From NCBI GenBank assembly GCA_900768915.1, contig CAAGEQ010000013.1:1-32222 (forward strand): DNA of 32,222 nt, given 5' to 3'. The position numbers and the translations under genes are program-made. Under the pieces are notes generated by a model. The model was not told the origin of the DNA, did no database searches, and saw only the letters and a program-made list of their open reading frames with translations. Position 1 is the stretch's first letter, and each line of letters begins with the position of its first letter. Positions 12,876-21,977 of the stretch are shown one piece after another. The stretch is from Candidatus Gastranaerophilales bacterium (lineage in GTDB: Bacteria > Cyanobacteriota > Vampirovibrionia > Gastranaerophilales > Gastranaerophilaceae).

Positions 12876-15359
12876 TTAACCCTCTCTGAATGATACATCT
12901 GTAAAGTTTTTCTTTAATACTGCTCTTACATTTGCCATTTGTGCTTCAACCGTTTCATCTGTTAATGTTGAATTTACATCTTGCATTTTAATTCTGCAAG
13001 CAACACTCTTGAAACCTTCTTGTACGTGTTCGCCTTGATAAATATCAAATACTTCACAACTGTTGAATAGGTTATTTTGAACACCTTTTTGAATAACTTT
13101 TTCTAGTTCTGCATAAGAAACTTTGTCAGATATGATTACTGCTAAATCTCTTTGTACTTCTGGATATTGTGGCAATTTTTTATATCTTACAGTCTTTTCA
13201 TTTATTGCAGAAATTGCCATATCAAGGTTAAGTTTGAACAAGAATGCATCTTGTTTTATTTTTAATTTATCTCTTAATTCTGGATTAATTTGTCCATAAT
13301 ATCCAATAACTTCAGGCTTTTTACCTAACAATAGCATAACTGCTGTTCTATATGGATGTAGCACATTGTGTGTTTTTGCTAATTCTGATTCATTTAAAGG
13401 TACAACTTTGATTCTTTTTGCAATTTCAAGTTCATTTAAAAGTTTATCAACAATACCTTTTACTGTGTAGAAATCAGTTTTGTTAGCAGTTTCCCATTTC
13501 GAAACTTCAATATCACCAGTAATTATACCTGCTAATACTTGAGATTCTTTAACTCCAGAATTCTTTGGAGTTGGTTCTTCTGCTTTGATATATGTTTTAC
13601 CAATTTCATAACCCCAGAAATTCTTTTGTCCATTATCATAGTTATATTTCAAACAACTTAGCATATTTGCAGCCATTGTTTGTCTAAGCATTGTGAATTC
13701 TTCACTTTGAGGATGCTCAACGCAAATTGCTTTATCTTCATCATAGCCAATATTGAATTGTTTTAATAGAGGTTTACCAATTAGTGATGATGTTACCATT
13801 TCATTTAAACCACAAGAACGCATAATGTCATGAACTTTGTTTTTTGTACGTTCTTCTAATGTAATAGTCGGAGTTGCTGATTTGCTAGGTAATGTTGGTG
13901 CAATTTTATCATAACCATTGATTCTAGCAATTTCTTCAATTAAATCAACTTCTCTTGTTACATCTTCTGCTCTGAATGATGGAACTTTGAATTTAGCAGC
14001 AATTTCATTTCCGCCAATCATTTCAAAACCAAGTCTTTCTAAAATAGTGTTACATTTTTCAGGTTCAATTGTGCAACCTAATAATTTGTTCACTTGAGAA
14101 TATCTTAATGTAATATCAATTTGTTCTAATTCGTTTTTACCTGTTTCTACAATGCCTTCAATTTTTGCATCAGCATAATCTACTAATAGTTGCATTGCTC
14201 TCATTAAACCAGGTTTAACGGCTTCCATATCAACACCATGTTCAAATCTTGAACTTGCTTCTGAACGATACCCGATGCTTCTTGCACTTTTTCTGTTTGT
14301 AGCAGGTGTGAAATATGCTGCTTCTAATGCTAAATTCTTAGTATTATTATCAACTTCTGAATTAGCACCACCAAATACTCCACCAGCACATACTGCTTTA
14401 TCTTCTGTTGAAATTAAGACTGTATCTGTTGTACAAGTACGTTCAACTTCATCTAAGGTGACAAGTTTTTCGCCTTCGTTTGCACGTCTAACGCATAAAT
14501 AATTTCCAATTTTATCTAAATCAAATGCGTGTAATGGTGTACCATATTCTAATAATACATAGTTTGTAATATCTACGACATTGTTAATTGCTCTAATGTC
14601 TGAGGCTAAAAGTCTTTTTTGCATCCAATCTGGCGATGATTTAATTTTAATATCTTTTAAAACACCGATTGAATAATATTTGCAAACATCATTATCTTTA
14701 ATTTCTACTTTGAAAGAATCTGTAGAAAAATCTTTTGTAGGTTGTAGGTATGAAAATTTTAATGGTCTATTGAAAATCGCAGATAATTCTCTTGCAATAC
14801 CGACAACAGATAATTCATCACCTCTATTTGCAGTAGGAGCAACATTTAAAACTGTATCTTTTTCAAAGCCTAAGATGTCTTCTACATTTTTACCTATTTG
14901 AACATTTGGAAATAATCTGTTTAAAATAAGAATTCCATCTTCTTCTTGGTAATTTCTGTCTGCAACACCTAATTCATCGTCAGAACAAAGCATACCTTCT
15001 GATTCAACACCTCTAATTTTTGCTGGTGTTAATGTGAATTGTTCGCCGGTATGTCTATCTAAAACTTTGCTACCTACAGATGCATAAGGTATAATTTGAC
15101 CTTCTTGAATATTTTGTGCACCACAAACAACTGTTTTTAAACCTTGACCATTGTTTATAGTTACTAAATGTAATTTATCAGCATTTGGGTGGTTGTCAAT
15201 TTTTTCAATTCTAGCTGAAATTATGTTTGAAAATTGTGCTTTAACTTCGCTAATTTCTTCTACTTCAAGACCACTTACAGTTAATTCGTGAGCAATTTGT
15301 TTAATATCTAAATCTGATAAATCAACTAATTCATTTAACCAATTTAATGAAACTTTCAT
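12876..15359 (-). CDS. pheT: Phenylalanine-tRNA ligase beta subunit
   Basis: The beta subunit of the alpha2beta2 enzyme that charges tRNA-Phe, with the editing site. The 827-aa product contains an N-terminal tRNA-binding domain (ISARIEKIDNHPNADKLH), B3/B4 editing domain (DITNYVLLEYGTPLHAFDLDKI), B5 domain, and a C-terminal ferredoxin-like anticodon-binding domain (YPEVQRDLAVIISDKVSY). Shine-Dalgarno AAAGG precedes the ATG. The alpha subunit pheS is not adjacent: upstream is a divergent gene. Separate pheS and pheT are, to my knowledge, usual in cyanobacteria. The SH3-like exported protein follows 1 nt after the stop. Confidence 0.97.
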   Translation of the reverse strand: MKVSLNWLNELVDLSDLDIKQIAHELTVSGLEVEEISEVKAQFSNIISARIEKIDNHPNADKLHLVTINNGQGLKTVVCGAQNIQEGQIIPYASVGSKVLDRHTGEQFTLTPAKIRGVESEGMLCSDDELGVADRNYQEEDGILILNRLFPNVQIGKNVEDILGFEKDTVLNVAPTANRGDELSVVGIARELSAIFNRPLKFSYLQPTKDFSTDSFKVEIKDNDVCKYYSIGVLKDIKIKSSPDWMQKRLLASDIRAINNVVDITNYVLLEYGTPLHAFDLDKIGNYLCVRRANEGEKLVTLDEVERTCTTDTVLISTEDKAVCAGGVFGGANSEVDNNTKNLALEAAYFTPATNRKSARSIGYRSEASSRFEHGVDMEAVKPGLMRAMQLLVDYADAKIEGIVETGKNELEQIDITLRYSQVNKLLGCTIEPEKCNTILERLGFEMIGGNEIAAKFKVPSFRAEDVTREVDLIEEIARINGYDKIAPTLPSKSATPTITLEERTKNKVHDIMRSCGLNEMVTSSLIGKPLLKQFNIGYDEDKAICVEHPQSEEFTMLRQTMAANMLSCLKYNYDNGQKNFWGYEIGKTYIKAEEPTPKNSGVKESQVLAGIITGDIEVSKWETANKTDFYTVKGIVDKLLNELEIAKRIKVVPLNESELAKTHNVLHPYRTAVMLLLGKKPEVIGYYGQINPELRDKLKIKQDAFLFKLNLDMAISAINEKTVRYKKLPQYPEVQRDLAVIISDKVSYAELEKVIQKGVQNNLFNSCEVFDIYQGEHVQEGFKSVACRIKMQDVNSTLTDETVEAQMANVRAVLKKNFTDVSFREG

Positions 15360-15393
15360 TTTTTATACCTTTCTTCCCTCTGTTTGCTCTTAT

Positions 15394-15422
15394 ATTGTAC
15401 TTCAAATATTTTGCTATGTAAA
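15394..15422 (-). promoter_or_regulatory. pheT promoter
   Basis: On the - strand, TTTACA (15422-15417), 17-nt spacer, TACAAT (15399-15394). It nearly abuts the divergent yfiH-type promoter, so the two polymerase sites compete for the same ~60 bp. Confidence 0.65.
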
Positions 15423-15425
15423 ATA

Positions 15426-15454
15426 TAGATATATTTTCTTTTTTGAATTATTAT
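15426..15454 (+). promoter_or_regulatory. Possible leaderless promoter of the laccase-domain gene
   Basis: TAGATA (15426-15431), 17-nt spacer, TATTAT (15449-15454), then only 6 nt to the ATG at 15461. Transcription would start at or within a base of the start codon. No Shine-Dalgarno is present. Confidence 0.45.
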
Positions 15455-15460
15455 CTTACT

Positions 15461-16198
15461 ATGTTTAGAGAAAAAAATATTGGTGCAGGTAAAGTTTTTT
15501 ATTCAGATTTATTATCAAATTTGGAACATTTTTTTACTACTCGTGAAACAGTGTTACGTTCAAAAGAAGTTGGAGTAGATGTTGATAAAAATATTAAATC
15601 AGTATGTGAATATTTAAAAATATCAAATGATAATTTAATATCACCAAATCAAACTCATTCATCAAATGTCGAGTTCGTAAAAGTTGGAATGAATGATTAT
15701 CCAGAAACAGATGCTTTAATTCTTACAAATATGGAACAAGCCGTTTATTTAAATTTCGCAGATTGTGTACCAGTTATTTTATATGATAAAAATGCTAATA
15801 TTGCAGCAATTGCTCATGCCGGTTGGCGTGGAACTGTCGCTAGAATAGTACCGAAAACTATTGAAAAAATGTTATTATTTTCGCATTCTGAAATTAAAGA
15901 TATTTATGCCGTTATTGGACCAGCAATATCTGATTGTTGTTATGAAGTAGGTATTGAAGTCGTTAATGGTATTAAAAATTCTGTTAAAAATAGTTTAGAT
16001 TTAATAACATATAAAAATGAAAAACCTTTTGTAAATTTGAAAAAAACAAATGCACGCCAACTTGAAGAAATTGGCGTACCACTTGATAATATTGATATTT
16101 GTCCTTACTGCACTTGCTGTCGTAATGATTTGTTCTTTTCTTATCGTAAAGAAAATGGGACAACTAGTCGTCATAGTGCAGTTATTAAACTAAAATGA
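15461..16198 (+). CDS. YfiH/YlmD laccase-domain protein (purine nucleoside phosphorylase type)
   Basis: A 245-aa CNF1/YfiH-like protein. The zinc-binding triad is present: His66 (NQTHSS), Cys102 (FADCVP) and His119 (AHAGWRG); the C-terminal CCRNDLFFSYRKENGTTSRHSAVI is also typical. Members long annotated as polyphenol oxidase act as purine nucleoside phosphorylase/adenosine deaminase-like enzymes. The frame is open from a TTG at 15443, but the ATG at 15461 fits both family length and the promoter. Its stop codon directly abuts that of the convergent mlaD-type gene (0 nt between), with no terminator in between. Confidence 0.92.
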   Translation: MFREKNIGAGKVFYSDLLSNLEHFFTTRETVLRSKEVGVDVDKNIKSVCEYLKISNDNLISPNQTHSSNVEFVKVGMNDYPETDALILTNMEQAVYLNFADCVPVILYDKNANIAAIAHAGWRGTVARIVPKTIEKMLLFSHSEIKDIYAVIGPAISDCCYEVGIEVVNGIKNSVKNSLDLITYKNEKPFVNLKKTNARQLEEIGVPLDNIDICPYCTCCRNDLFFSYRKENGTTSRHSAVIKLK

Positions 16199-17548
16199 TT
16201 AGAATAATAATCTAAATAATAAGAAACGTTTATTAAGTTTTTCAGAGAATGTTCTTAGGTTGTGAACAGTCGCTGCAGTATCTTCAACAACTTGTTTTAC
16301 GTTTGCTTTGTCTTTTGTGTTATTAATTACTTCTAATGTTGTAGAAATATTACATAATGCTTTATTAACATTATCAACAGTTGTTAATAAATTATTTTTT
16401 AATTTTTGGTCTTTTGACATTCTATTTACAGAATTTGAAATCTCTGCAACATTACTCATTGTTACACTTAAATCAGATGCAAATTTTTGAGCATCAACTG
16501 CACCAATTATAGGAGTTAATTCTGTGGCTAGGTTATTTAATGATTTAGCAGTTTGTAACATTGTTGGTTTAAATTGAGGATCACCAATAATATTATTAAC
16601 ATTTTTGGATAAATCATTAAAGTTTTTAGAAACATCATTCATCATATTCATCATTGAATTTAAGTCTTTTCTTGAATCATCAATTAATAATTCTGCCTTA
16701 CCAAGTGTTGATGTTGCTTGTGCTGTTAAAATCTTTATATTTGTTACAGATTGTCTTAAATCAGAAATTAATCTATCATCAAGCATGTCATTGATTTTTT
16801 TGTTTGTTTCTGTCAATGATTCTGCCGCTTGGTATTGTAAATCTAAGAAGTCTGATATCCTCATTGGTTCTAAAATTGTATAAGGTGAATTTTGATGTGG
16901 ATAAGGAATAGGTGCGTTGTCTAATGGACGTATTCTTAATTTATATTCTCCTTTGTCATTTATTATTTCACCAATCATAAATTCGGGTAAAATTAGCCCT
17001 GGTAAATCAACTATATAGTCATATTTATAAGCATATTGTGTCTTTATTGTTTCATGTAATGCAATAGGAATAACTGCACGACTCAATATTTGTGTTCTTC
17101 TTACATTACCAACATCATAATATCTATCATCAAGTTTGATTTGAACTTTTGCACCTTTTTCTAAAGAAGCACTATTTACTGGAATATATACAGTTTTTAA
17201 TTTAGGTGGTGTTATTTCTAAAAATTGTTCTCCTATTAAGCCTGATTGTTGTATTGAAATCATTGAAGCTTTTGGAATTTTTACATTTGGATTAGTAATT
17301 ACAAAACGTAATTTTACATAACTAGTATCCCCTTCTACAACAGGTGTAATTTCTTCTACTTGTCCAACTCTTAAACCCATCATTTGGACCGCAGAACCTG
17401 GACGCATACCATTTACATCTTTAAAGAACACTTCAATTCTATCAGCCGATGAAAAGGCTCTTCCTTTTACCCATAAAACTGTGCAGAAAAAGATTAGTAA
17501 TGCTACTAATGATAATATTCCTACTTTAAATGATGATGATAATTTCAT
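16199..17548 (-). CDS. mlaD: MlaD-like MCE-domain protein
   Basis: The periplasmic, membrane-anchored MCE component of a phospholipid transporter. The 449-aa product starts with a single TM anchor (residues ~9-27, VGILSLVALLIFFCTVLW), then an MCE domain (~36-120) with the GMRPGSAVQMMGLRVGQVEEI and SGLIGEQFLEI motifs, and then a long C-terminal part rich in coiled-coil helix (VSKNFNDLSKNVNNI and repeats). It is longer than E. coli MlaD (~180 aa) and closer in size to cyanobacterial/chloroplast TGD2-like members. Shine-Dalgarno GAGGAA. It is the last gene of the mlaE-mlaF-mlaD set, 20 nt behind mlaF, and ends exactly at the stop of the convergent yfiH-type gene. Confidence 0.93.
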   Translation of the reverse strand: MKLSSSFKVGILSLVALLIFFCTVLWVKGRAFSSADRIEVFFKDVNGMRPGSAVQMMGLRVGQVEEITPVVEGDTSYVKLRFVITNPNVKIPKASMISIQQSGLIGEQFLEITPPKLKTVYIPVNSASLEKGAKVQIKLDDRYYDVGNVRRTQILSRAVIPIALHETIKTQYAYKYDYIVDLPGLILPEFMIGEIINDKGEYKLRIRPLDNAPIPYPHQNSPYTILEPMRISDFLDLQYQAAESLTETNKKINDMLDDRLISDLRQSVTNIKILTAQATSTLGKAELLIDDSRKDLNSMMNMMNDVSKNFNDLSKNVNNIIGDPQFKPTMLQTAKSLNNLATELTPIIGAVDAQKFASDLSVTMSNVAEISNSVNRMSKDQKLKNNLLTTVDNVNKALCNISTTLEVINNTKDKANVKQVVEDTAATVHNLRTFSEKLNKRFLLFRLLF

Positions 17549-17568
17549 TATATATTCCTCTTACTTAA

Positions 17569-18285
17569 TTATTTTAACATTTTCATTGGACCTTCTAGAT
17601 CCGCAGAAACGAATTGTTTCGTATATGGTGTATCTTGATTGCATAATTCTTCTGGCGTTCCAAAAAATACGCATTTACCACCATATAACATAAGTACTTT
17701 ATCTGCAGTTCTTGTAATTGTTGACATTTGGTGTGTTACAACAATTGAAGCAGCATTTGTTTCTTGTTTTAGTCTAACAATATAATCTTCTATTAATGTA
17801 GATGAAATAGGATCAAGTCCTGCTGTCGGTTCATCATACAATATTATTTCAGGTTTAGTAACAATTGCACGTGCAAAACTTACCCTTTTTTGCATACCAC
17901 CAGACAATTCTGATGGAAATTTATTTTCAATTCCACTTAAACCTACTAATGCCAATTTTTCTTTTACAATTTGTTTTATTTGGTCTTTTGTGTATTTTTT
18001 TCTTAAATCTTTTCTTTCTCTTAATGCAAAGGAAATATTATCAAATACATTTAAAGAATCTATTAATGCTGAATATTGAAACACCATTGCAATATCGCCA
18101 GTTGTTGAAATACTACCGGAATCTTTTGGAATTAATCCACTAATTAGTTTTAAAACGGTACTTTTACCGGAACCACTAAATCCAATAATAGCAAGTATTT
18201 CACCGTTATCTACTTTGAATGATATATCATCAATAACAGTATTTTTACCAAAAGTTTTTATTAAATTTTTAACTTCAATACTCAT
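17569..18285 (-). CDS. mlaF: MlaF-like ABC transporter ATPase
   Basis: ATP-hydrolysing subunit powering lipid movement through MlaE. The 238-aa product has Walker A GFSGSGKST (35-43), Q-loop Gln70, signature LSGGMQKR (127-134), Walker B IILYDEP (147-153) and switch His185. The MQKR variant of the signature is characteristic of the Mla/TGD3 branch rather than of generic importers. It sits 13 nt after mlaE and 20 nt before mlaD with a GCAGGT Shine-Dalgarno; the three are one unit. Confidence 0.95.
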   Translation of the reverse strand: MSIEVKNLIKTFGKNTVIDDISFKVDNGEILAIIGFSGSGKSTVLKLISGLIPKDSGSISTTGDIAMVFQYSALIDSLNVFDNISFALRERKDLRKKYTKDQIKQIVKEKLALVGLSGIENKFPSELSGGMQKRVSFARAIVTKPEIILYDEPTAGLDPISSTLIEDYIVRLKQETNAASIVVTHQMSTITRTADKVLMLYGGKCVFFGTPEELCNQDTPYTKQFVSADLEGPMKMLK

Positions 18286-18298
18286 AAATACCTGCTTT

Positions 18299-19102
18299 TT
18301 AAAAGAAAAATATTATTGAAAATATTAAATCCCAAATTACTATTGCTACAAATGACCAAACTACTGCTTTGGTAGTTGCTTGCCCTACACCTTTTGCTCC
18401 ACCTGTTGCCTTATATCCACATGTACAACTAACAAGTGCTATTGTAAACCCAAAAACTATTGCTTTTAATATCGCAACATTCATGTCCTTTAAATATAAT
18501 CCTCTCCATACAGAATCAAAATATGCTCTATAAGTTAATCCTGATGCTAGGTGTGAGGCAACACCTCCACCAATGATTCCAACTAATGATGCTACTATTA
18601 ATACTGGTGGCATCATTAGTACTCCAGCTAAAACTCTAGGAACAAATAAATATTCAATAGGGTTTACCTTTAATACTTTTATAGCATCAATTTGTTCTGT
18701 TACACGCATAGTTGCTACTTCTGATGCAAGAGAAGAACCTATCATTGAAATAATCGCAAATCCTGACATGATAATTCCGTCTTCACGTATGATTAGCATA
18801 GCAACTAATAAGCCAACATAGTTGCCAGCACCCTGTTTTACCATTTCTCCAGCGACTTGCATCGCCACAATAATAGATGACATTCCAACAATGGATAATG
18901 TTATAGGAAGTGAACTTACGCCAAATCTGGCACATTGTTCAATAAGTGCCTTAGTGTTTACGTTACCTTTTAGTATATTTTTAATTACTTCGTTGCCATA
19001 TCTAACAATATCTCCAATTGTTGAAACTAAATTTACAAATTGAACAAGAATTTGTCTATATATAGCATATGTAATTGTACCTTTAAGTGTAAAACTCCCC
19101 AT
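18299..19102 (-). CDS. mlaE: MlaE-like lipid transporter permease
   Basis: Membrane subunit of the retrograde/anterograde phospholipid transporter across the diderm envelope (TGD1-like in plastids). The 267-aa protein has an N-terminal amphipathic helix and about five TM segments; diagnostic stretches are QCARFGVSSLPITL, GSSLASEVATMRVTEQIDAI, VPRVLAGVLMMPPVL and SCTCGYKATGGAKGVGQATTKAVV. No Shine-Dalgarno precedes the ATG; instead a -10-like TAAAAT ends 6 nt before it, so it may also be transcribed from its own leaderless promoter in addition to read-through from rpe 49 nt upstream. Confidence 0.95.
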   Translation of the reverse strand: MGSFTLKGTITYAIYRQILVQFVNLVSTIGDIVRYGNEVIKNILKGNVNTKALIEQCARFGVSSLPITLSIVGMSSIIVAMQVAGEMVKQGAGNYVGLLVAMLIIREDGIIMSGFAIISMIGSSLASEVATMRVTEQIDAIKVLKVNPIEYLFVPRVLAGVLMMPPVLIVASLVGIIGGGVASHLASGLTYRAYFDSVWRGLYLKDMNVAILKAIVFGFTIALVSCTCGYKATGGAKGVGQATTKAVVWSFVAIVIWDLIFSIIFFF

Positions 19103-19108
19103 TCTATT

Positions 19109-19137
19109 ATTTTAACAGGATAAAATTTATGTGGCTA
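19109..19137 (-). promoter_or_regulatory. Possible internal leaderless promoter of the mla genes
   Basis: On the - strand, TAGCCA (19137-19132), 17-nt spacer, TAAAAT (19114-19109), then 6 nt to the mlaE ATG. The -35 matches 4 of 6 bases. It would let the lipid transporter be expressed apart from the upstream housekeeping operon. Confidence 0.4.
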
Positions 19138-19151
19138 GATTTTAAATAAAG

Positions 19152-19799
19152 TTAATATTTTAACAAGTTTATTCTATCTGCAGGATTATTACTATTAAAA
19201 ATATAACTGCCAGCAACTAGTGAATTAGCACCTAATTGTGTGCAGATTTTGCCAGTTTTATCATTGATACCACCATCAACTTGTAAATATTGAGTATTAG
19301 TTTGTAATTCTTTAATATAAGGTAATTTATTTGCACAATCTTCCATAAATTTTTGTCCACCAAAACCTGGTTCAACAGTCATAACTAGTACTAAATCTGC
19401 CAATTTGATTAAGTTTCTTATTTCATCTGGTTGAGTTTTTGGTTTTATTGATATACCGGCTTTTTTACCTAAACAATGAATTTTATGAATGATTTCTTCT
19501 GATTTGCTCATGGCTGCTTCATAGTGAAATGTGATGATATCTGCACCTGCATTTGCAAATTGTTCAATATATTTTTCTGGTTCACTAATCATTAGGTGCA
19601 CATCTAAAATCATATTTGTTACTGGACGTATTGACTTTACTACAGGAATTCCAATAGAAATATTTGGTACAAAGTGACCGTCCATAACATCAATATGTAG
19701 CCATTGCGCACCAGCAGTTTCAACTTTTTTTATATCACATTTTAAATTCGCAAAATCTGCTGATAAAATAGATGGTGAAATTATAATATTATTATTCAT
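19152..19799 (-). CDS. rpe: Ribulose-phosphate 3-epimerase
   Basis: Interconverts ribulose-5-phosphate and xylulose-5-phosphate in the pentose phosphate pathway. The 215-aa TIM barrel shows ISPSILSADFANL, the catalytic HIDVMDGHFVPN, DVHLMI, VEPGFGGQKF and VDGGIN motifs, with the metal-binding His/Asp residues in place. The frame is open from a GTG at 19814 inside rnc, but GGAG 9 nt before the ATG at 19799 and homology favour the latter. The start overlaps the rnc stop by 8 nt, indicating coupled translation. Confidence 0.96.
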   Translation of the reverse strand: MNNNIIISPSILSADFANLKCDIKKVETAGAQWLHIDVMDGHFVPNISIGIPVVKSIRPVTNMILDVHLMISEPEKYIEQFANAGADIITFHYEAAMSKSEEIIHKIHCLGKKAGISIKPKTQPDEIRNLIKLADLVLVMTVEPGFGGQKFMEDCANKLPYIKELQTNTQYLQVDGGINDKTGKICTQLGANSLVAGSYIFNSNNPADRINLLKY

Positions 19800-20490
19800 T
19801 CTTAGTATCTCCACTGATAATTCCTAATTTTACACATGCTTTGTACGCACCATTTTGTTGTGCTTCTTTTTTATTATTACCATATCCTATTGCAAGAATT
19901 TTGTTATTATATGAAACTTCTACTTCAAATTTTGGATTATGCATAGGACCTGTTATATTAGTTGTGGTATATTTAGGTAAAGTGTTGTTTTCTTTTTGTG
20001 TGTATTCTTGTAAAACTGCTTTTGCATTATATTTTTCAAAATGCATATCTATTTCATTCGATAGTGGAAGTAAATTCTCATTTAGAAAACGTTCTATATA
20101 ATTAATTTTGCCATCAATGTAGTATGCACCAAGAATTGCTTCCATTGTACAAGCAATGTTCGATTCTCTATCTCTACCACCAGTGTGTTCTTCACCTTTT
20201 CCTAAAATCATTTTTTCTTGCAGTTTAATATCTTTTGCTATTGTAGCAAGTGTGTTATCTGAAACTAAAATCGAACGAATTTTTGATAATTTACCTTCTT
20301 TATATTCTGGATATTTTTTATAAAGTAAATCAGAAGTAATCAATTTAAGTACCGCATCACCCAAAAATTCAAGTCTTTCATAATTCTTTAAATATGAAAT
20401 ATTATTTTCTGTTGTATAAGACGGGTGCGTTAGGGCTATTTGTAAATTTTCCTTGTTTATACATTCTATATCAAGTAAATTAAACCCCAT
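19792..20490 (-). CDS. rnc: Ribonuclease III with an Asp-to-Cys change in the acidic catalytic quartet
   Basis: Double-strand-specific RNase that processes rRNA and structured mRNA. The 232-aa product has the signature ERLEFLGDAVL (38-48), with Glu41 and Asp45, Glu117, and a C-terminal dsRNA-binding domain (~155-228, NPKFEVEV ... KKEAQQNGAYKA). The frame is IACTMEA at 112-118: residue 114, normally the metal-binding Asp (SxxADxxEA), is Cys (TGT codon at 20144-20146 on the - strand). If real, metal binding and catalysis could be altered. The ATG at 20490 is chosen over a TTG at 20496 because AAAGGA lies 8 nt upstream; it overlaps the cdsA stop (TAATG). Confidence 0.93.
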   Translation of the reverse strand: MGFNLLDIECINKENLQIALTHPSYTTENNISYLKNYERLEFLGDAVLKLITSDLLYKKYPEYKEGKLSKIRSILVSDNTLATIAKDIKLQEKMILGKGEEHTGGRDRESNIACTMEAILGAYYIDGKINYIERFLNENLLPLSNEIDMHFEKYNAKAVLQEYTQKENNTLPKYTTTNITGPMHNPKFEVEVSYNNKILAIGYGNNKKEAQQNGAYKACVKLGIISGDTKNE

Positions 20491-21377
20491 TACCAAAGTC
20501 CTTTAAAAAATGATGTTATAGAATTTATTGTATTAGGATTGTTTACAACATATTGAAAATAATAATATAAAATAGGTAATGTGAAAACATAACTATCAGT
20601 TCTATCTAAGAATCCACCGTGTCCAGGTAAAGTGTTACCTGAATCTTTAACTCCAGCATCACGTTTGATAAGTGATTCGCATAAATCGCCAATTTGTGAG
20701 AATAAAGCAATTAAAACACCAGAAATAACACAATGATACCAAGCCAAATCGATGAAATGACCAATTAGTAGCGAAACTGCAATTGCTGATAGAGTTCCAC
20801 CGATGGAACCTTCGATTGTCTTGTTTGGACTAATAATAGGGGCAAGTTTATGTTTGCCGAATTTTGTACCAAAGTAATAACAACCAGTATCTGTTAAAAG
20901 AACTGCGAAGAATAATAATATAATTAAACCTTTACCTGTACATTCGCCTGTTGTTTTGATTAGGTATGTATATGTTGGAGTAGAACCAATATCTCTAATA
21001 AAAATCAAATATAGAGGAAATAACCCACCATATATAAATCCTAAAATTGTTGTTGCAGCATTAGCAATGTATGGTTGTCTACCTTTGAATAAAACCCAAA
21101 TAAAAGCTGATATTGAACAGATTGTAACTGCAAATGCTAGCATGTTAAATCTGTTCAAATAAGCCAATATTGCAAAAAATATGTCTGCAAATAAAATTAC
21201 TTTTAAACTAGGATAAAAACCTTTGTGTTTTAAAATTGCAACGTATTCTTTTGTCGCAAAGATAATAAATAACAAGGTTAGTACAAATAATGCCCAGCCT
21301 CCTTTTATTATAGAAAGTAAAACTGTAACACCTAAAATGGTACCTGTAATAATCCTTGTTAAATTTTTATTATCCAT
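20490..21377 (-). CDS. cdsA: Phosphatidate cytidylyltransferase
   Basis: Makes CDP-diacylglycerol from phosphatidate and CTP, the branch point of phospholipid synthesis, in the inner membrane. The 295-aa protein has about eight TM segments, the SPNKTIEGSIGG motif and the full C-terminal signature SLIKRDAGVKDSGNTLPGHG followed by GFLDRTDS. Its start overlaps the frr stop (TAATG), so translation is coupled. The usual neighbour uppS, between frr and cdsA in many bacteria, is absent. Confidence 0.96.
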   Translation of the reverse strand: MDNKNLTRIITGTILGVTVLLSIIKGGWALFVLTLLFIIFATKEYVAILKHKGFYPSLKVILFADIFFAILAYLNRFNMLAFAVTICSISAFIWVLFKGRQPYIANAATTILGFIYGGLFPLYLIFIRDIGSTPTYTYLIKTTGECTGKGLIILLFFAVLLTDTGCYYFGTKFGKHKLAPIISPNKTIEGSIGGTLSAIAVSLLIGHFIDLAWYHCVISGVLIALFSQIGDLCESLIKRDAGVKDSGNTLPGHGGFLDRTDSYVFTLPILYYYFQYVVNNPNTINSITSFFKGLW

Positions 21378-21943
21378 TATACTGTCATAACCTCTTTTTC
21401 TTTTTCTAAAACACTAGTATCAATAGTCTTAGTGTATTTATCAGTTATTTTTTGAATTTTGTCTTGATAGTCTTTTACTGTATCTTCAGGAAGGTTATCT
21501 GCTTTTTCGGCTTTTTTTAGAGCATCAGTCATATCTCGTCTAACGTTTCTAACAGCAACTTTTGCATCTTCACCCATTTTTTTAACGTCTTTTGCAATGG
21601 CTTTTCTTCTGTCTTCTGTTAATGGTGGAAATGCTAATCTTAAACAGATACCATCACTGTTAGGAGCGATACCTAATTCAGCTTTAATGATGGCTTTTTC
21701 AATTTCTTTTAAAATTGTCTTGTCATAAGGTGTAATTACAAGTGTAGTACCATCTTGTACAGTTACTTGTGACATTTGTCTTAGTGGAGTTGGTGCTCCA
21801 TAATAATCAACTAAAACTTTGTCTAATATTGCAGGGTTTGCTCTACCTGTTCTAACTGTTGAAAATTCTCGTCTTAATTGGGCGATGGCTTTTTCCATTT
21901 TTTCTTCGCCTGTCGTAAATAATTGTTCAACTGCTTCTGACAT
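21377..21943 (-). CDS. frr: Ribosome recycling factor
   Basis: Splits post-termination ribosomes together with EF-G. The 188-aa product starts MSEAVEQLFTTGEEKMEKAI and has the family core LRREFSTVRTGRANPAILDKV, YYGAPTPLRQMSQV and the C-terminal DALKKAEK-type helix. The frame is open from a TTG at 21958, but the AGAGGT Shine-Dalgarno immediately before the ATG at 21943 decides the start. It lies 34 nt after pyrH in the conserved pyrH-frr-cdsA order. Confidence 0.97.
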   Translation of the reverse strand: MSEAVEQLFTTGEEKMEKAIAQLRREFSTVRTGRANPAILDKVLVDYYGAPTPLRQMSQVTVQDGTTLVITPYDKTILKEIEKAIIKAELGIAPNSDGICLRLAFPPLTEDRRKAIAKDVKKMGEDAKVAVRNVRRDMTDALKKAEKADNLPEDTVKDYQDKIQKITDKYTKTIDTSVLEKEKEVMTV

Positions 21944-21977
21944 TTTTACCTCTTTCAAATTTATTATGTATTAACTA

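Noticed and set aside
17865..18143. 92-aa + strand frame within mlaF
   Set aside because: Antisense shadow of a clearly recognisable ABC ATPase; low-complexity His/Leu/Phe-rich composition.
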